DNA of 64,000 bases from Lawsonella sp012842085 (GCA_036749735.1 DAINXV010000002.1:124001-188000), one strand, 5' to 3'; positions 41,724-50,759 are shown, numbered from the stretch's first letter. The notes: generated from the letters alone by a model not told the origin. Translations and numbers: made by a program.

Positions 41724-42311
41724 ATGGAACCCTTTAAAACTCACACGGGCGTCGCAGTACCATTGCGCCGCTCCAATGTTGACACCGACCAGATTATTCC
41801 CGCTGTTTTTCTGAAACGCGTTTCCCGTACCGGTTTTGAAGACGGACTTTTTGCGGCGTGGCGCAACGATGACGACTTCATTCTCAATCAAGATGCCTAC
41901 CGGGATGGCAGCATCCTGATCGCCGGACCGGACTTTGGTACCGGATCGTCGCGCGAACATGCGGTATGGGCCTTGATGGACTATGGATTTAAAGTTGTGT
42001 TGTCGTCTCGGTTTGCCGACATTTTCCGCGGCAACTCTTCTAAAGCCGGCTTAGTTGCTGGTGTAGTCGAGCAGCAGGACATTGAAAAACTGTGGGAGAC
42101 TGTGGAAGCTAACCCGGGCATGGACGTAACTGTCAGTCTGATAGACCGGACAGTTACTGCTGGGCAGATCACAGTGCCATTTGAGATTGATGACTATACG
42201 CGGTGGCGCCTTCTGGAAGGGCTGGATGACATCAGCTTGACACTTCGGGAAGAAGAAAAAATCGCAGATTTTGAAGCTGCACGACCGTCTTTTAAACCTA
42301 CGACTAGGTAA
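41724..42311 (+). CDS. leuD: 3-isopropylmalate dehydratase small subunit
   Basis: The swivel-domain partner of LeuC, 195 residues. HTGVAVPLRRSNVDTDQIIPAVFLKRVSRTGFEDGLF and GPDFGTGSSREHAVWALMDYGFKVVLSSRFADIFRGNSSKAGL are diagnostic. ATG 41724 has GAAGAGG upstream and the gene is in an operon with leuC. The C-terminus, IADFEAARPSFKPTTR, is typical of actinobacterial LeuD. Confidence 0.97.
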   Translation: MEPFKTHTGVAVPLRRSNVDTDQIIPAVFLKRVSRTGFEDGLFAAWRNDDDFILNQDAYRDGSILIAGPDFGTGSSREHAVWALMDYGFKVVLSSRFADIFRGNSSKAGLVAGVVEQQDIEKLWETVEANPGMDVTVSLIDRTVTAGQITVPFEIDDYTRWRLLEGLDDISLTLREEEKIADFEAARPSFKPTTR

Positions 42312-42407
42312 GTTTCTGACACGGTACTGCTGAGAGTAGTTTTGGCAACAGGCTTTTAAACAGTTCCATTTCTCGGTATTTTCTAATTGGACATTTGTTC
42401 TGTTAAG

Positions 42408-42437
42408 TTGACCATCATTGAAAACGCTATGTGAAAT
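42408..42437 (+). promoter_or_regulatory. Candidate hupB promoter
   Basis: TTGACC (42408-42413), an 18-base spacer and TGAAAT (42432-42437), predicting a leader of about 40 bases. The gap 42312-42482 shows no gene. Confidence 0.35.
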
Positions 42438-42482
42438 GCTAACCACGCAACCCAAGTCAGGGTTCACTCCCGTGGAGGAATA

Positions 42483-42938
42483 ATGAATAAAGCGGACATC
42501 GTTGCTGAACTGTCGCGACGTATGAACATTGACCAGCAAACTGCTACCAGCGCGCTCGAAAATATTCTGGACATTATTGTGCGGAGCGTTGAGAAGGACG
42601 AATCTGGCACCATCATGGGATTCGGAACTTTTGAACGTCGGGATCGTGCAGCTCGCGTTGCCCGTAACCCTCACACAGGTGAGGCAGTTCCGGTTGCTCC
42701 TACTCGTGTCCCTATGTTCCGGGCAGGTCAATACTTCCGGGCTGTAGTGCGTGGCGATGCTGAGCTTCCCGAAACTGGTATTTCGGTGAAGCGAGTAGCC
42801 ACGAATACTTTCGAATCCAATGCTGCCAATGTCGCCGCTGCGGAGAAAAAGGGTAAAGGCAAAAAAGGCGACAAAGCAGGTAAAAAGAACAAGAAGAAAG
42901 ATAAAAAGGGCAAGAAAAAAGGCAAGAAGAAAAAGTAG
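42483..42938 (+). CDS. hupB: HU-family nucleoid protein with Lys/Gly-rich tail
   Basis: A histone-like protein that bends and compacts DNA. Residues 1-90 are a standard HU domain: MNKADIVAELSRRMN, GFGTFERRDRAARVARNPHTGEAV and VPMFRAGQYFRAVV, where the usual PAFK.G is altered. From about residue 118 to 151 comes a highly basic tail of Lys and Gly runs (KKGKGKKGDKAGKKNKKK and so on). Mycobacterial HupB also has a basic tail, but built of PAKK/KAAK repeats; the composition here differs. ATG 42483 has GGAGG. It is convergent with the NUDIX gene, 15 bases apart. Confidence 0.95.
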   Translation: MNKADIVAELSRRMNIDQQTATSALENILDIIVRSVEKDESGTIMGFGTFERRDRAARVARNPHTGEAVPVAPTRVPMFRAGQYFRAVVRGDAELPETGISVKRVATNTFESNAANVAAAEKKGKGKKGDKAGKKNKKKDKKGKKKGKKKK

Positions 42939-42953
42939 GCCGGCTATTAGTTC

Positions 42954-43940
42954 TTAGCGAACTGGTAGTGGACTAGGTAGGTAATCCACTGCCTTTAGAA
43001 TCCCTTTGTCGTCATAAAACAGAATTCTGGTTCCACCTTTTTTAGTTTTGGTCGATTCCAATTCAAGGGAACTAACAGCAACTTCATGGCTCAAGATATG
43101 TGGAATAACTCCTCCTTGTGAACACACAAGGGGGAGTTCCCCATTTAGCGACTTTTCGCACAGGTGATGCCAAAAAACATGCGTGTCGTCGGGATGCACC
43201 AAATAGGATTCCTCGGAGAGAACCCGCGCGATTTTGAGCGGAAGATTAAGCAACCGAGCGGCTGGAATAACAGTCTGTTCGCACCGCACACGATCTGCCG
43301 TATAGATGCTCGTAATCCCGTAGGCTTTCGCAGTATCCGCAATCAGTCCCGCCTGCTGCCGTCCAATGGGGTCAAGTGGGCGAAGGACATCTTCCAGAGT
43401 GTTTTCCCGCACCCCGGCACGCGCATGGCGCACCAAGACTAGAGGATGCCAAGTCGGATCGATCTGCGAGAAGCGCTTCAAAACCTTCACATCGGTGGAG
43501 TAGTCGGTTTTGGTCAGTGCTTTCTCGACCGATACCCAAGCGACTTTATCGACCTCGCCATTGGGAACAAATTCGCCGCCGACTGCTTCTGCCGACCAAA
43601 AATAAACCACTTTTTCAACGTTCTTACGGGAGTTGGGGTAGTGGATGCGGCGCAAAAACTTGCCGAGCCGCACATGGTAGCCAGTTTCCTCATAGATCTC
43701 GCGTACTGCCGCTAAAAGGGGAGATTCTCCGGAGTCGAGTTTCCCTTTCGGCAGCGACCAATCGTCATAGTTGGGGCGATGTTCGAGAAGTACTTCAATT
43801 TCGCCCTCCGTGGTTTTGCGCCACACCACCGCACCCGCCGCGAGAATGTCACACTCCCGCTCATTACGAGCGTCGATAGTTTGGGTAAACCACTTTTTGG
43901 GGGCATCCGAAGTGGCAGGGGTGGGAGAAACTGGGAGCAT
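42954..43940 (-). CDS. mutT1: NUDIX hydrolase fused to a histidine phosphatase domain (MutT1-like)
   Basis: A two-domain protein of 328 residues like mycobacterial MutT1, which hydrolyses 8-oxo-dGTP and related nucleotides. The NUDIX box is GKLDSGESPLLAAVREIYEETGY (about residues 66-88), matching GX5EX7REUXEEXGU. The second half is a histidine phosphatase with LVLVRHARAG (about 168-177) and a distal His region in HPDDTHVFWHHL. ATG 43940 has AAAGG upstream. Its place next to hupB matches Rv2985 in M. tuberculosis, but the ppk gene that follows there is absent. Confidence 0.88.
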   Translation of the reverse strand: MLPVSPTPATSDAPKKWFTQTIDARNERECDILAAGAVVWRKTTEGEIEVLLEHRPNYDDWSLPKGKLDSGESPLLAAVREIYEETGYHVRLGKFLRRIHYPNSRKNVEKVVYFWSAEAVGGEFVPNGEVDKVAWVSVEKALTKTDYSTDVKVLKRFSQIDPTWHPLVLVRHARAGVRENTLEDVLRPLDPIGRQQAGLIADTAKAYGITSIYTADRVRCEQTVIPAARLLNLPLKIARVLSEESYLVHPDDTHVFWHHLCEKSLNGELPLVCSQGGVIPHILSHEVAVSSLELESTKTKKGGTRILFYDDKGILKAVDYLPSPLPVR

Positions 43941-44035
43941 GCATTAACCTTTCTGGATCACTACCAAGTTTAAACTTGTCGGCAGCTGAAATAACAGGCC
44001 TGAATGTAAACTGGTCTAAACCATTCCACAACAGG

Positions 44036-44041
44036 TAGTTT
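44036..44041 (+). promoter_or_regulatory. -10 box of a leaderless start (ddl)
   Basis: TAGTTT is followed by 6 bases and the ddl ATG at 44048. Confidence 0.45.
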
Positions 44042-44047
44042 AAAACT

Positions 44048-45154
44048 ATGTCTAAGTCCACTACGGTCGCCGTCATTTACGGTGGTAACAGCCCTGAACA
44101 TTCCATTTCGTGCATTTCTGCCGCGAGCATTATGCAACAGATGGAACAGTACACAGTCATCCCTATCGGTATTACGAAAGAGGGAGGCTGGTATTTAGGA
44201 GACGGAGATCTCGACAAATTATCGCAACATGGGCGCACGCTTCCGACAGTTGAGCCAGTTGACGGCCGGGGAGTGGCACTTTCTTTCGACGCCAAGCGGC
44301 GTGGCGAAATAGTTTATACCGAAGGCGAAAATGCAGGTAAAACAGCTGCAGTAGTCGACGTGGTGTTGCCGGTTTTGCACGGCCCCAATGGGGAGGACGG
44401 CACCATTCAGGGACTTTTTGAACTTGCCGGGGTGCCTTACGTCGGATGTGGTGTTGTCGCTTCCGCCAACTCCATGGATAAAGAGTTCACCAAAATCGTT
44501 TTGGGATCAGCAGGTTTGCCCATCGGCAAACAGGTTGTTCTGCGACCTGGTACGGAAACCTTAGAGGATTGTCACCGCGAACTGCTGGGTTTGCCACTTT
44601 TTGTGAAACCCGCCCGTGGAGGTTCCTCAATTGGCATCACCAAAGTGAGCAAGTGGGAAGACCTAGAAGACGCCATCAAGATCGCGCGAGAATGTGATCC
44701 CAAGGTCGTTGTTGAAGCTGCTGTCGAAGGCCGCGAAGTGGAATGCGGGGTTTTGGAATTCCCCGATGGCAAGATTGCCGCATCAGAAATAGCTGAAATT
44801 AAACTTCCACCCGCCGACAAGAATAAGGCGGAAGGGGAAGACAGCTTTTACGACTTCGACACCAAGTATTTGGATGATGTTATTAGCGTCGATCTTCCTG
44901 CTGACGTTCCTGCAGAGCTCAGCGACCAAGTGCGCGACATCGCTGTGCAGGCGTTCTTAGCAGTTGACGCGAAAGGACTTGCGCGAGTGGACTTTTTCCT
45001 CACTGAGGAAGGCCCCATCATCAATGAGATAAATACTTTCCCTGGATTCACTTCGATCTCTATGTATCCCCAAATGTGGATACAGACCGGTGTTTCCTAC
45101 CCAGAATTAATCTCTACCCTTATAGAAACTGAAATCTCCCGTCATAAAGCCTAG
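44048..45154 (+). CDS. ddl: D-alanine--D-alanine ligase
   Basis: An ATP-grasp ligase that makes D-Ala-D-Ala for peptidoglycan. 368 residues. The N-terminal VAVIYGGNSPEHSISCISAASI carries the first substrate-binding Glu/Ser region. HGPNGEDGTIQGLFELAGVPYVGCGV, the ATP-binding glycine loop FVKPARGGSSIGITKV, EGREVECGVLE and the Mg-binding EINTFPGFTSISMYPQMW follow in the family order. No Shine-Dalgarno sequence is seen. thiL begins 56 bases downstream. Confidence 0.96.
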   Translation: MSKSTTVAVIYGGNSPEHSISCISAASIMQQMEQYTVIPIGITKEGGWYLGDGDLDKLSQHGRTLPTVEPVDGRGVALSFDAKRRGEIVYTEGENAGKTAAVVDVVLPVLHGPNGEDGTIQGLFELAGVPYVGCGVVASANSMDKEFTKIVLGSAGLPIGKQVVLRPGTETLEDCHRELLGLPLFVKPARGGSSIGITKVSKWEDLEDAIKIARECDPKVVVEAAVEGREVECGVLEFPDGKIAASEIAEIKLPPADKNKAEGEDSFYDFDTKYLDDVISVDLPADVPAELSDQVRDIAVQAFLAVDAKGLARVDFFLTEEGPIINEINTFPGFTSISMYPQMWIQTGVSYPELISTLIETEISRHKA

Positions 45155-45210
45155 TTCTCGATAAAGTTAAAGGTATAGAACGTCCTTATTAACTGCACAT
45201 CGGGAAGGTT

Positions 45211-46338
45211 GTGAGTCTTATGGGTGCATCTCAAGACATCGCGATTTCGGACTACGGAGAGAAAGCAATTATTGAGGCTGTCTCACAGTGCCCGAGCTGC
45301 GAAACAACCATTTTGGGACCAGGGGATGACGCCGCTGTCGTTTCTGCAAACGACGAAAAAGCTGTGGTGTGCACCGATATCTTGGTGGAAGGAAATCACT
45401 TCAACCTGGACTGGGTGGAACCGTTTCACGTGGGACGACGCGCCATCGCCCAAAATGCGGCCGACATTGTGGCCATGGGGGCGCGCCCAACTGGATTCGT
45501 GGTGGCGGTAGCAGCACCTGCAGACTGCCCGGTGAACACCCTCAAAGAAATAGCACGCGGCACCGTTGAAGAAGCGGCAAAAGTTGGCGCAGATATTGTC
45601 GGCGGCGACTATTCGCAGGCTCCCCAGCTCGTTATTTGTGTTACCGCAACGGGCGAGTTTTCTCCCGGCGAGAAAAATGTTTTGAGACAAGACGGAGCAC
45701 AACCCGGAGACATCATTGCGGTGTCCGGCAACCTGGGATGGTCCCGCGCCGGATATGAAATCTGTAGCGGAAAATTCGGTTCCATGGATAACTTCATGTC
45801 GAATGACCTAGTACAGCGCGCATCTGCCCTCTATGGGTGTCCAGAACCACCATATGAGGATGGTCCCGTCGCCCTGGAAGCTGGCGCCACCAGTTTGACC
45901 GATGTGTCCGACGGACTCATGCTGAACCTCTTCCACATCATCAGCAAGAGCGCAGCACGTCAAGATAAAAGCTGCCCCGATTCTGTGCGACGCTACGAGG
46001 GACCGCCCGAAGCTGGCATGGTGCAGGCGCAGCTAGACAAGAAAGGCATCCTGGCTGCCGCTAGCGATGAACTCTTCGGACTGGCGGAACTCTGTGCTCA
46101 GCACACTGATAGCGAGACAGCCGAAGAGCTGCTCCTACGGTGGATCTACCACGGAGGGGAGGACCATGCACTGCTCGGTACTTTCCCCTGCTCCACCAAA
46201 CCTCCAGCTAATTTCAAAGTGATCGGCAAGATAGTCGCTTCGGCACCAGAAAGCCCCGGATACATCATGGTCGATCGAGAACTCGTAGAGGACTATGGTG
46301 GATGGGAGTCCTTTAGCGACGAGCCGCTAGCGAAGTAG
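45211..46338 (+). CDS. thiL: Thiamine-monophosphate kinase
   Basis: Phosphorylates thiamin monophosphate to the active diphosphate. About 375 residues. The PurM/ThiL fold signatures are ILGPGDDAAVVSA, VVCTDILVEGNHFNLDWVEPFHVGRRAIAQNAADIVAMGARPTGFVV, VGGDYSQAP and LTDVSDGLMLNLFHI. It is longer than Rv2977c because of an insert between the last two blocks (about residues 245-275). The start is uncertain between GTG 45211 and ATG 45220: GGGAAGG lies closely upstream of both. ung follows after 11 bases. Confidence 0.93.
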   Translation: MSLMGASQDIAISDYGEKAIIEAVSQCPSCETTILGPGDDAAVVSANDEKAVVCTDILVEGNHFNLDWVEPFHVGRRAIAQNAADIVAMGARPTGFVVAVAAPADCPVNTLKEIARGTVEEAAKVGADIVGGDYSQAPQLVICVTATGEFSPGEKNVLRQDGAQPGDIIAVSGNLGWSRAGYEICSGKFGSMDNFMSNDLVQRASALYGCPEPPYEDGPVALEAGATSLTDVSDGLMLNLFHIISKSAARQDKSCPDSVRRYEGPPEAGMVQAQLDKKGILAAASDELFGLAELCAQHTDSETAEELLLRWIYHGGEDHALLGTFPCSTKPPANFKVIGKIVASAPESPGYIMVDRELVEDYGGWESFSDEPLAK

Positions 46339-46349
46339 TAGGAAGGCTT

Positions 46350-47039
46350 ATGCCCAAACAACCTCTCGAGAAAATCATTGATCCTGGTTGGGCTGAGGCA
46401 CTTGCGCCTGTACAAGATGATATTGCGGCCATGGGGGACTTCCTGCGTGCCGAAATCAAAGCTGGACATGGCTATCTGCCCGCCGGGACCAATGTTCTCC
46501 GCGCTTTCACACACCCATTTGACCAGGTAAAAGTACTTGTTGTGGGGCAAGATCCGTACCCCACCCCCGGACACGCAGTAGGTTTGAGCTTCTGTGTAGA
46601 CCCGTCCGTCTCCCCACTGCCCCGCAGTCTCAACAATATTTTTCGGGAATACCACGATGATTTGGGATACCCGACCCCCAAAAACGGTGACCTTACACCC
46701 TGGGCGGAAGAAGGAGTGTTGCTGCTCAACAGAGTACTCACCGTCCGGCCGGGGGCTCCCACTTCGCACCGCGGCAAAGGATGGGAAAAAATAACCGAAT
46801 GCGCCATTGAGGCATTAGTGCAACGAGATAAACCCCTCGTGGCAATACTGTGGGGACGCGATGCCCAAACACTGAGTCCCAAACTCGGTGACATCCCGAT
46901 CATTGCCTCACCGCATCCGTCCCCGCTCTCGGCCTCCCGCGGGTTCTTTGGCTCACGCCCTTTCAGCCGCGCTAACGAGCACCTCATTGCGGCGGGAGCA
47001 ACCGCAGTTAATTGGCGGCTGCCAGCTCAAGGGGAGTAG
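46350..47039 (+). CDS. ung: Uracil-DNA glycosylase
   Basis: Removes uracil from DNA at the start of base-excision repair. 229 residues. The catalytic water-activating motif is GQDPYPTPGHAVGLSF (about residues 64-79). PRSLNNIFREYHDDLG, GVLLLNRVLTVRPGAPTSHRGKGWE and the leucine-intercalation loop HPSPLSASRGFFGSRPFS follow. ATG 46350 has GGAAGG upstream. It is part of a thiL-ung-recG run with gaps of 3 to 11 bases. Confidence 0.97.
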   Translation: MPKQPLEKIIDPGWAEALAPVQDDIAAMGDFLRAEIKAGHGYLPAGTNVLRAFTHPFDQVKVLVVGQDPYPTPGHAVGLSFCVDPSVSPLPRSLNNIFREYHDDLGYPTPKNGDLTPWAEEGVLLLNRVLTVRPGAPTSHRGKGWEKITECAIEALVQRDKPLVAILWGRDAQTLSPKLGDIPIIASPHPSPLSASRGFFGSRPFSRANEHLIAAGATAVNWRLPAQGE

Positions 47040-47042
47040 CGC

Positions 47043-49379
47043 GTGGGTGTACAGTTAACCGACTACCTGGCCACCATTCTTCCCTCCAAGGTGGCCAAAA
47101 AGCTGGGTGACAAACTAGAACTGCACACGGTCGCCGATCTGCTGTACCACTTCCCGCGTCGATATATTCACGGACGTCAAAAATTCGATCCCCACAACGT
47201 CCGTGATGGTGACTCCGTCATGGTGTGGGGGACTGTTGAGAAAGCTGACTTGTCCCGCATGCGCCGCCGCCGTGGCTACATTTTGCGGGTGCGGGTTCGT
47301 TCCGGTGAAACCCCCATTAATGTTGCTTTCTTCCACCCCCATGGCATTGCACGCATTATGAAAGAGGGAACCGAAGTTCTCCTCGACGGGGAAATCACCC
47401 GCCGTGGCCGCTACTTCGATATGAGCCACCCCAATTTTATGGTGCTGCGTGACAACGCTCCAGCAGTCGCCGGCGGACAATTTGCCACCCTGCTGCAAGC
47501 CACCAAAATTATTGGTTCGAGCACCCTCGCACCCCCCTCCGTTACCAGCTCAGAAATCACTGCAGAAGACCTCAAAAAAGATGGACTCACCGGTGTAGAT
47601 CCCGCCATTGTGGAGCTACTGTCCCGCACCATAATCCCCGTCTACGCAGCCACTGCGGGCGTGTCCAGCTGGCTTCTCATGGTGTTGGTCGAAGCAGTTC
47701 TCTCCCAACTTGATCCCCTCCCGGAAGTCCTCCCGGCTGAGATACAAGAAAAATACGGGTATGACGACATCGACACTGCGCTGCGCAATATTCACCAGCC
47801 AAGCACCATGGAGCAGGTAGAAAAGGCACGGGAACGGCTGCGCTACGACGAAGCTGCCACCCTGCAAGCAGTGCTGCTGCAGCAGCAAGAAAGCTACCGC
47901 TCCCTGGACGCCCCCAGCTGCCCGCCACAGTCCGGAAAACTAGCCGACACTATCCGCAACCTGCTGCCCTACAAGCTCACCGCCGGGCAGGATGAAGTCC
48001 TCACCGACATTTCGCGCGACATTAGCGCAGGCCATCCCATGAACCGGCTTCTGCAAGGTGAAGTTGGATCCGGCAAAACCATCGTGGCACTCCTCGCCAT
48101 GCTGCAAGTCGTGGACAACGGCCACCAGGCAGTTCTACTCGCGCCAACAGAAGTACTCGCCACCCAACACGCACACACCATCCGTGAGCTTCTCGGCGAT
48201 TATGGGCGAGCAGGCCAACTCAGCATGGGAGAAAACCCTCCCACAGACAAAGACACTAACGGCGACGCCGCTACCACCGATGCCAGTGCTACCTCCGTCA
48301 CCCTCCTAACCGGATCCCTCCCCACCGCAGAACGCCGCCAAGCACTTCTCGACTGCGTTAGTGGACAAGCCGGAATCATCATTGGTACCCAGGCGCTCCT
48401 TCAGGAAGGCGTAGATTTCTACAGTCTGGGCATGGTCGTGATCGACGAGCAGCACCGCTTCGGGGTACAGCAAAGAGCCACCCTCCGCGAAAAAGGTACT
48501 GCTGGGCAAACACCCCACATGATGGTCATGACAGCCACCCCCATTCCACGGACCGTTGCCCTCACCACCTTTGGCGACCTACAAGTCTCCACCTTGCGAG
48601 AAATCCCCGCAGGCCGCAGCCCCATCCAAACCTCGGTAGTCAACAGCCGTGTTCACCCACATTGGGTGCCGCGCATTTGGGAACGGCTGAGCGAAGAAGT
48701 AGCCGCAGGACATCAGGCGTATGTGGTGTGCCCAGCAATCGGAGACGGGGGCTCTGGGGACTCCGACATCACTACCGTCACCAAAACCTATGAAGAACTA
48801 TCCCAAGGACCACTCCACGAACTTCGGCTTGGGCTTCTCCACGGTCGCCTCGACACTGACGAGAAAGCCGCCACTATGCAAGCCTTCAATGCGGGAGACA
48901 TCGATGTGTTGGTGTCCACCACCGTTATCGAAGTGGGTATTGACGTTCCCAATGCCACCGCCATGGTGATTGTTGATGCGGATCGTTTCGGCGTGAGCCA
49001 GCTCCACCAGCTGCGTGGCCGAGTGGGTCGAGGTACCGCGCCGGGCATCTGCCTTTTGCTTACCGGCTGCGATCCGGACTCCACCGCAGCAGAACGACTA
49101 GCCGCTATTGAATCCTCCACTGACGGTTTCTACCTGGCACAAGTCGATTTGGAACAACGACGCGAAGGCGACCTGCTGGGCACTACCCAGGCAGGACTGG
49201 CTATGCCGTTGCGACTGCTGGACATTGTGCGTGACGCAGAACTCGTCACCACCGCCCGCAAAGACATGACCAGCCTGTTGGAGCAAGCGGACCACAAAAA
49301 ATATGACGCCTGGTGGAGAATTGTTTCGGAAGTAAGTGAACGTAATGGTGTTCGATATGAGAGCAGCTCGCTAGACTAG
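47043..49379 (+). CDS. recG: ATP-dependent DNA helicase RecG
   Basis: Remodels stalled forks and branched DNA. 778 residues. The N-terminal wedge domain includes DLLYHFPRRYIHGRQ. The helicase motifs are Walker A GEVGSGKTIVALLAML (about residues 340-355), the DExH-type box VIDEQHRFGVQQR, TATPIPRT, VVCPAIGDGG, TTVIEVGIDVPNATAMVI and QLHQLRGRVGRG. A short Asp/Thr/Ala-rich linker (about residues 398-420) is an insertion in the first helicase domain. GTG 47043 has GGGGAG upstream, inside the ung end. The ORF follows the conserved ung-recG-rsmD-coaD order. Confidence 0.95.
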   Translation: MGVQLTDYLATILPSKVAKKLGDKLELHTVADLLYHFPRRYIHGRQKFDPHNVRDGDSVMVWGTVEKADLSRMRRRRGYILRVRVRSGETPINVAFFHPHGIARIMKEGTEVLLDGEITRRGRYFDMSHPNFMVLRDNAPAVAGGQFATLLQATKIIGSSTLAPPSVTSSEITAEDLKKDGLTGVDPAIVELLSRTIIPVYAATAGVSSWLLMVLVEAVLSQLDPLPEVLPAEIQEKYGYDDIDTALRNIHQPSTMEQVEKARERLRYDEAATLQAVLLQQQESYRSLDAPSCPPQSGKLADTIRNLLPYKLTAGQDEVLTDISRDISAGHPMNRLLQGEVGSGKTIVALLAMLQVVDNGHQAVLLAPTEVLATQHAHTIRELLGDYGRAGQLSMGENPPTDKDTNGDAATTDASATSVTLLTGSLPTAERRQALLDCVSGQAGIIIGTQALLQEGVDFYSLGMVVIDEQHRFGVQQRATLREKGTAGQTPHMMVMTATPIPRTVALTTFGDLQVSTLREIPAGRSPIQTSVVNSRVHPHWVPRIWERLSEEVAAGHQAYVVCPAIGDGGSGDSDITTVTKTYEELSQGPLHELRLGLLHGRLDTDEKAATMQAFNAGDIDVLVSTTVIEVGIDVPNATAMVIVDADRFGVSQLHQLRGRVGRGTAPGICLLLTGCDPDSTAAERLAAIESSTDGFYLAQVDLEQRREGDLLGTTQAGLAMPLRLLDIVRDAELVTTARKDMTSLLEQADHKKYDAWWRIVSEVSERNGVRYESSSLD
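49372..49377 (+). promoter_or_regulatory. -10 box of a leaderless start (biotinyl/lipoyl-domain gene)
   Basis: TAGACT at the end of recG is followed by 6 bases and the ATG at 49384. Confidence 0.45.
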
Positions 49380-49383
49380 AAGC

Positions 49384-49611
49384 ATGAGCACCAAGCAGAC
49401 ACCCGTTCAGATCACAGCACCTTTAGCCGGTATTTGGCGCAAAACTGTCGATGATGGTGCTGCCGTTGCTGAAGGGCAAGTGATTGGTTACGTGGAGGCG
49501 ATCAAGCTAGACGCCGCAGTGACCGCACCCGCTGCCGGAACCATTCGTTTTATTGTCACCGAAGATTTCTCTGATGTCAGCGGAGGCGACCTCCTGGCGG
49601 AGCTACACTGA
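49384..49611 (+). CDS. Stand-alone biotinyl/lipoyl-attachment domain protein
   Basis: A 75-residue protein that is nothing but a biotinyl/lipoyl domain: ITAPLAGIWRKTVDDGAAVAEGQVIGYVEAIKLDAAVTAPAAGTIRFIV. The modified lysine would be in EAIKL, where biotin carriers have AMKM. The two Met residues usually important for biotin ligase recognition are Ile and Leu here. M. tuberculosis has pyruvate carboxylase at this place, so this may be a remnant or a free carrier for a carboxylase elsewhere. It overlaps the rsmD start (TGATG). Confidence 0.8.
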   Translation: MSTKQTPVQITAPLAGIWRKTVDDGAAVAEGQVIGYVEAIKLDAAVTAPAAGTIRFIVTEDFSDVSGGDLLAELH

Positions 49612-50198
49612 TGCGGATCGTCGCTGGGCAAGCGCGCGGCCGCCGGTTATTCTCACCCCCAAACAACACTCGACCCACCAGCGACCGGGTGCGCGAAGCT
49701 CTATTCAACAGTCTCAACACACTGCTTAACTGGCCTGAAACCACAGTACTTGACCTCTATGCCGGATCTGGAGCTGTCGGCCTTGAAGCAGCCTCCCGCG
49801 GAGCACGGCACATAACACTAGTGGAGAAGTTGCCCGCTGCGGTGAGTTGTGTGCGGAAAAACAAACAGCTCCTCGGCGAAATAGCCGCACATGTGGAGAT
49901 CCATAAAGGGTCGGCGCAACGCTTCTTGGAGCAGCCGGCCCAACACCCCGGTGCCCCCTATGATTTTGTCTTTATGGATCCTCCCTACGACCAGGTTGCA
50001 ACCGAGATCCCGCAGATTCTTACCACGCTTATAGAAAAAGAGTGGGTCGGAGAAGGATCCGTCGTGGTGCTAGAACGCTCCAGCCGCGATCCGGCCATTG
50101 TGTGGCCAGCAGAATATGAAGAATATCGCTCCAAAAACTATGGGGAAACCGCGATCGACATCGCTATTGTTAGCCCACTAGGTAGAATGGCCGCATGA
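49611..50198 (+). CDS. rsmD: 16S rRNA (guanine966-N2)-methyltransferase RsmD
   Basis: Methylates G966 of 16S rRNA. 195 residues. MRIVAGQARGRRLFSPPN opens the protein; TSDRVREALFNSL, the SAM-binding VLDLYAGSGAVGLEAASRGA and the catalytic FVFMDPPYDQV are clear. The start overlaps the upstream gene by one base, and coaD begins 4 bases before its end, so all three are closely packed. Confidence 0.95.
   Translation: MRIVAGQARGRRLFSPPNNTRPTSDRVREALFNSLNTLLNWPETTVLDLYAGSGAVGLEAASRGARHITLVEKLPAAVSCVRKNKQLLGEIAAHVEIHKGSAQRFLEQPAQHPGAPYDFVFMDPPYDQVATEIPQILTTLIEKEWVGEGSVVVLERSSRDPAIVWPAEYEEYRSKNYGETAIDIAIVSPLGRMAA
50183..50188 (+). promoter_or_regulatory. -10 box of a leaderless start (coaD) inside rsmD
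   Basis: TAGAAT is followed by 6 bases and the coaD ATG at 50195. It would let coaD be transcribed separately from rsmD. Confidence 0.45.
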
Positions 50199-50665
50199 GC
50201 ACGGTAGTTTGTCCCGGATCTTTTGACCCCCTTACCCTTGGCCACGTTGATATTGTGCGCCGGGCAGCACGCATTTTTGATGAAGTGATTGTGTGTGTGG
50301 CCTACAACCCCCGCAAAAAAGGAATGTTTGAGGTGGGGGAACGCGTCGCCATTATGGAAGAAGAGTTTAAGGATCTTCCCAATGTTTCGGTCGACTCTTT
50401 CAGCGGATTATTAGTTGACTTTTGCTCCCAGAAGAATGCGGTAGCAGTGGTGAAAGGCATTCGTTCCAACGAAGACTATGAGTACGAGCTGCCCATGGCC
50501 CACGTCAACAAGCGGCTGACAGGAATTGACACAATATTTCTGCCAACCTCTCCCGGACTCAGTTTCATATCCTCCACGCTGGTGAAAGAAGTTTTCGCTT
50601 TCGGGGGAGACACAAGTGAGTTTCTGCCGGCGAGCGTACAGCAAAAGCTTCTGGAAAAGAAGTAA
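50195..50665 (+). CDS. coaD: Phosphopantetheine adenylyltransferase
   Basis: The fourth step of coenzyme A synthesis. 156 residues. CPGSFDPLTLGHVDIVRRAA contains the H-x-G-H-equivalent nucleotidyltransferase motif TLGH, and KGIRSNEDYEYELPMAHVNKRLTGIDTIFLPTSPGLSFISSTLVKE contains the C-terminal ISSTxVK signature. It overlaps the end of rsmD by 4 bases, the standard rsmD-coaD pair. Confidence 0.97.
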   Translation: MSTVVCPGSFDPLTLGHVDIVRRAARIFDEVIVCVAYNPRKKGMFEVGERVAIMEEEFKDLPNVSVDSFSGLLVDFCSQKNAVAVVKGIRSNEDYEYELPMAHVNKRLTGIDTIFLPTSPGLSFISSTLVKEVFAFGGDTSEFLPASVQQKLLEKK

Positions 50666-50759
50666 AATACTGCAGGTCAAGCGACACACCGCACTGGTTT
50701 CAGCAAAAGTTTCTCATTTTTAGGCACACTGTAAGTGACTAAGTTTGAAAGGGAAAACC

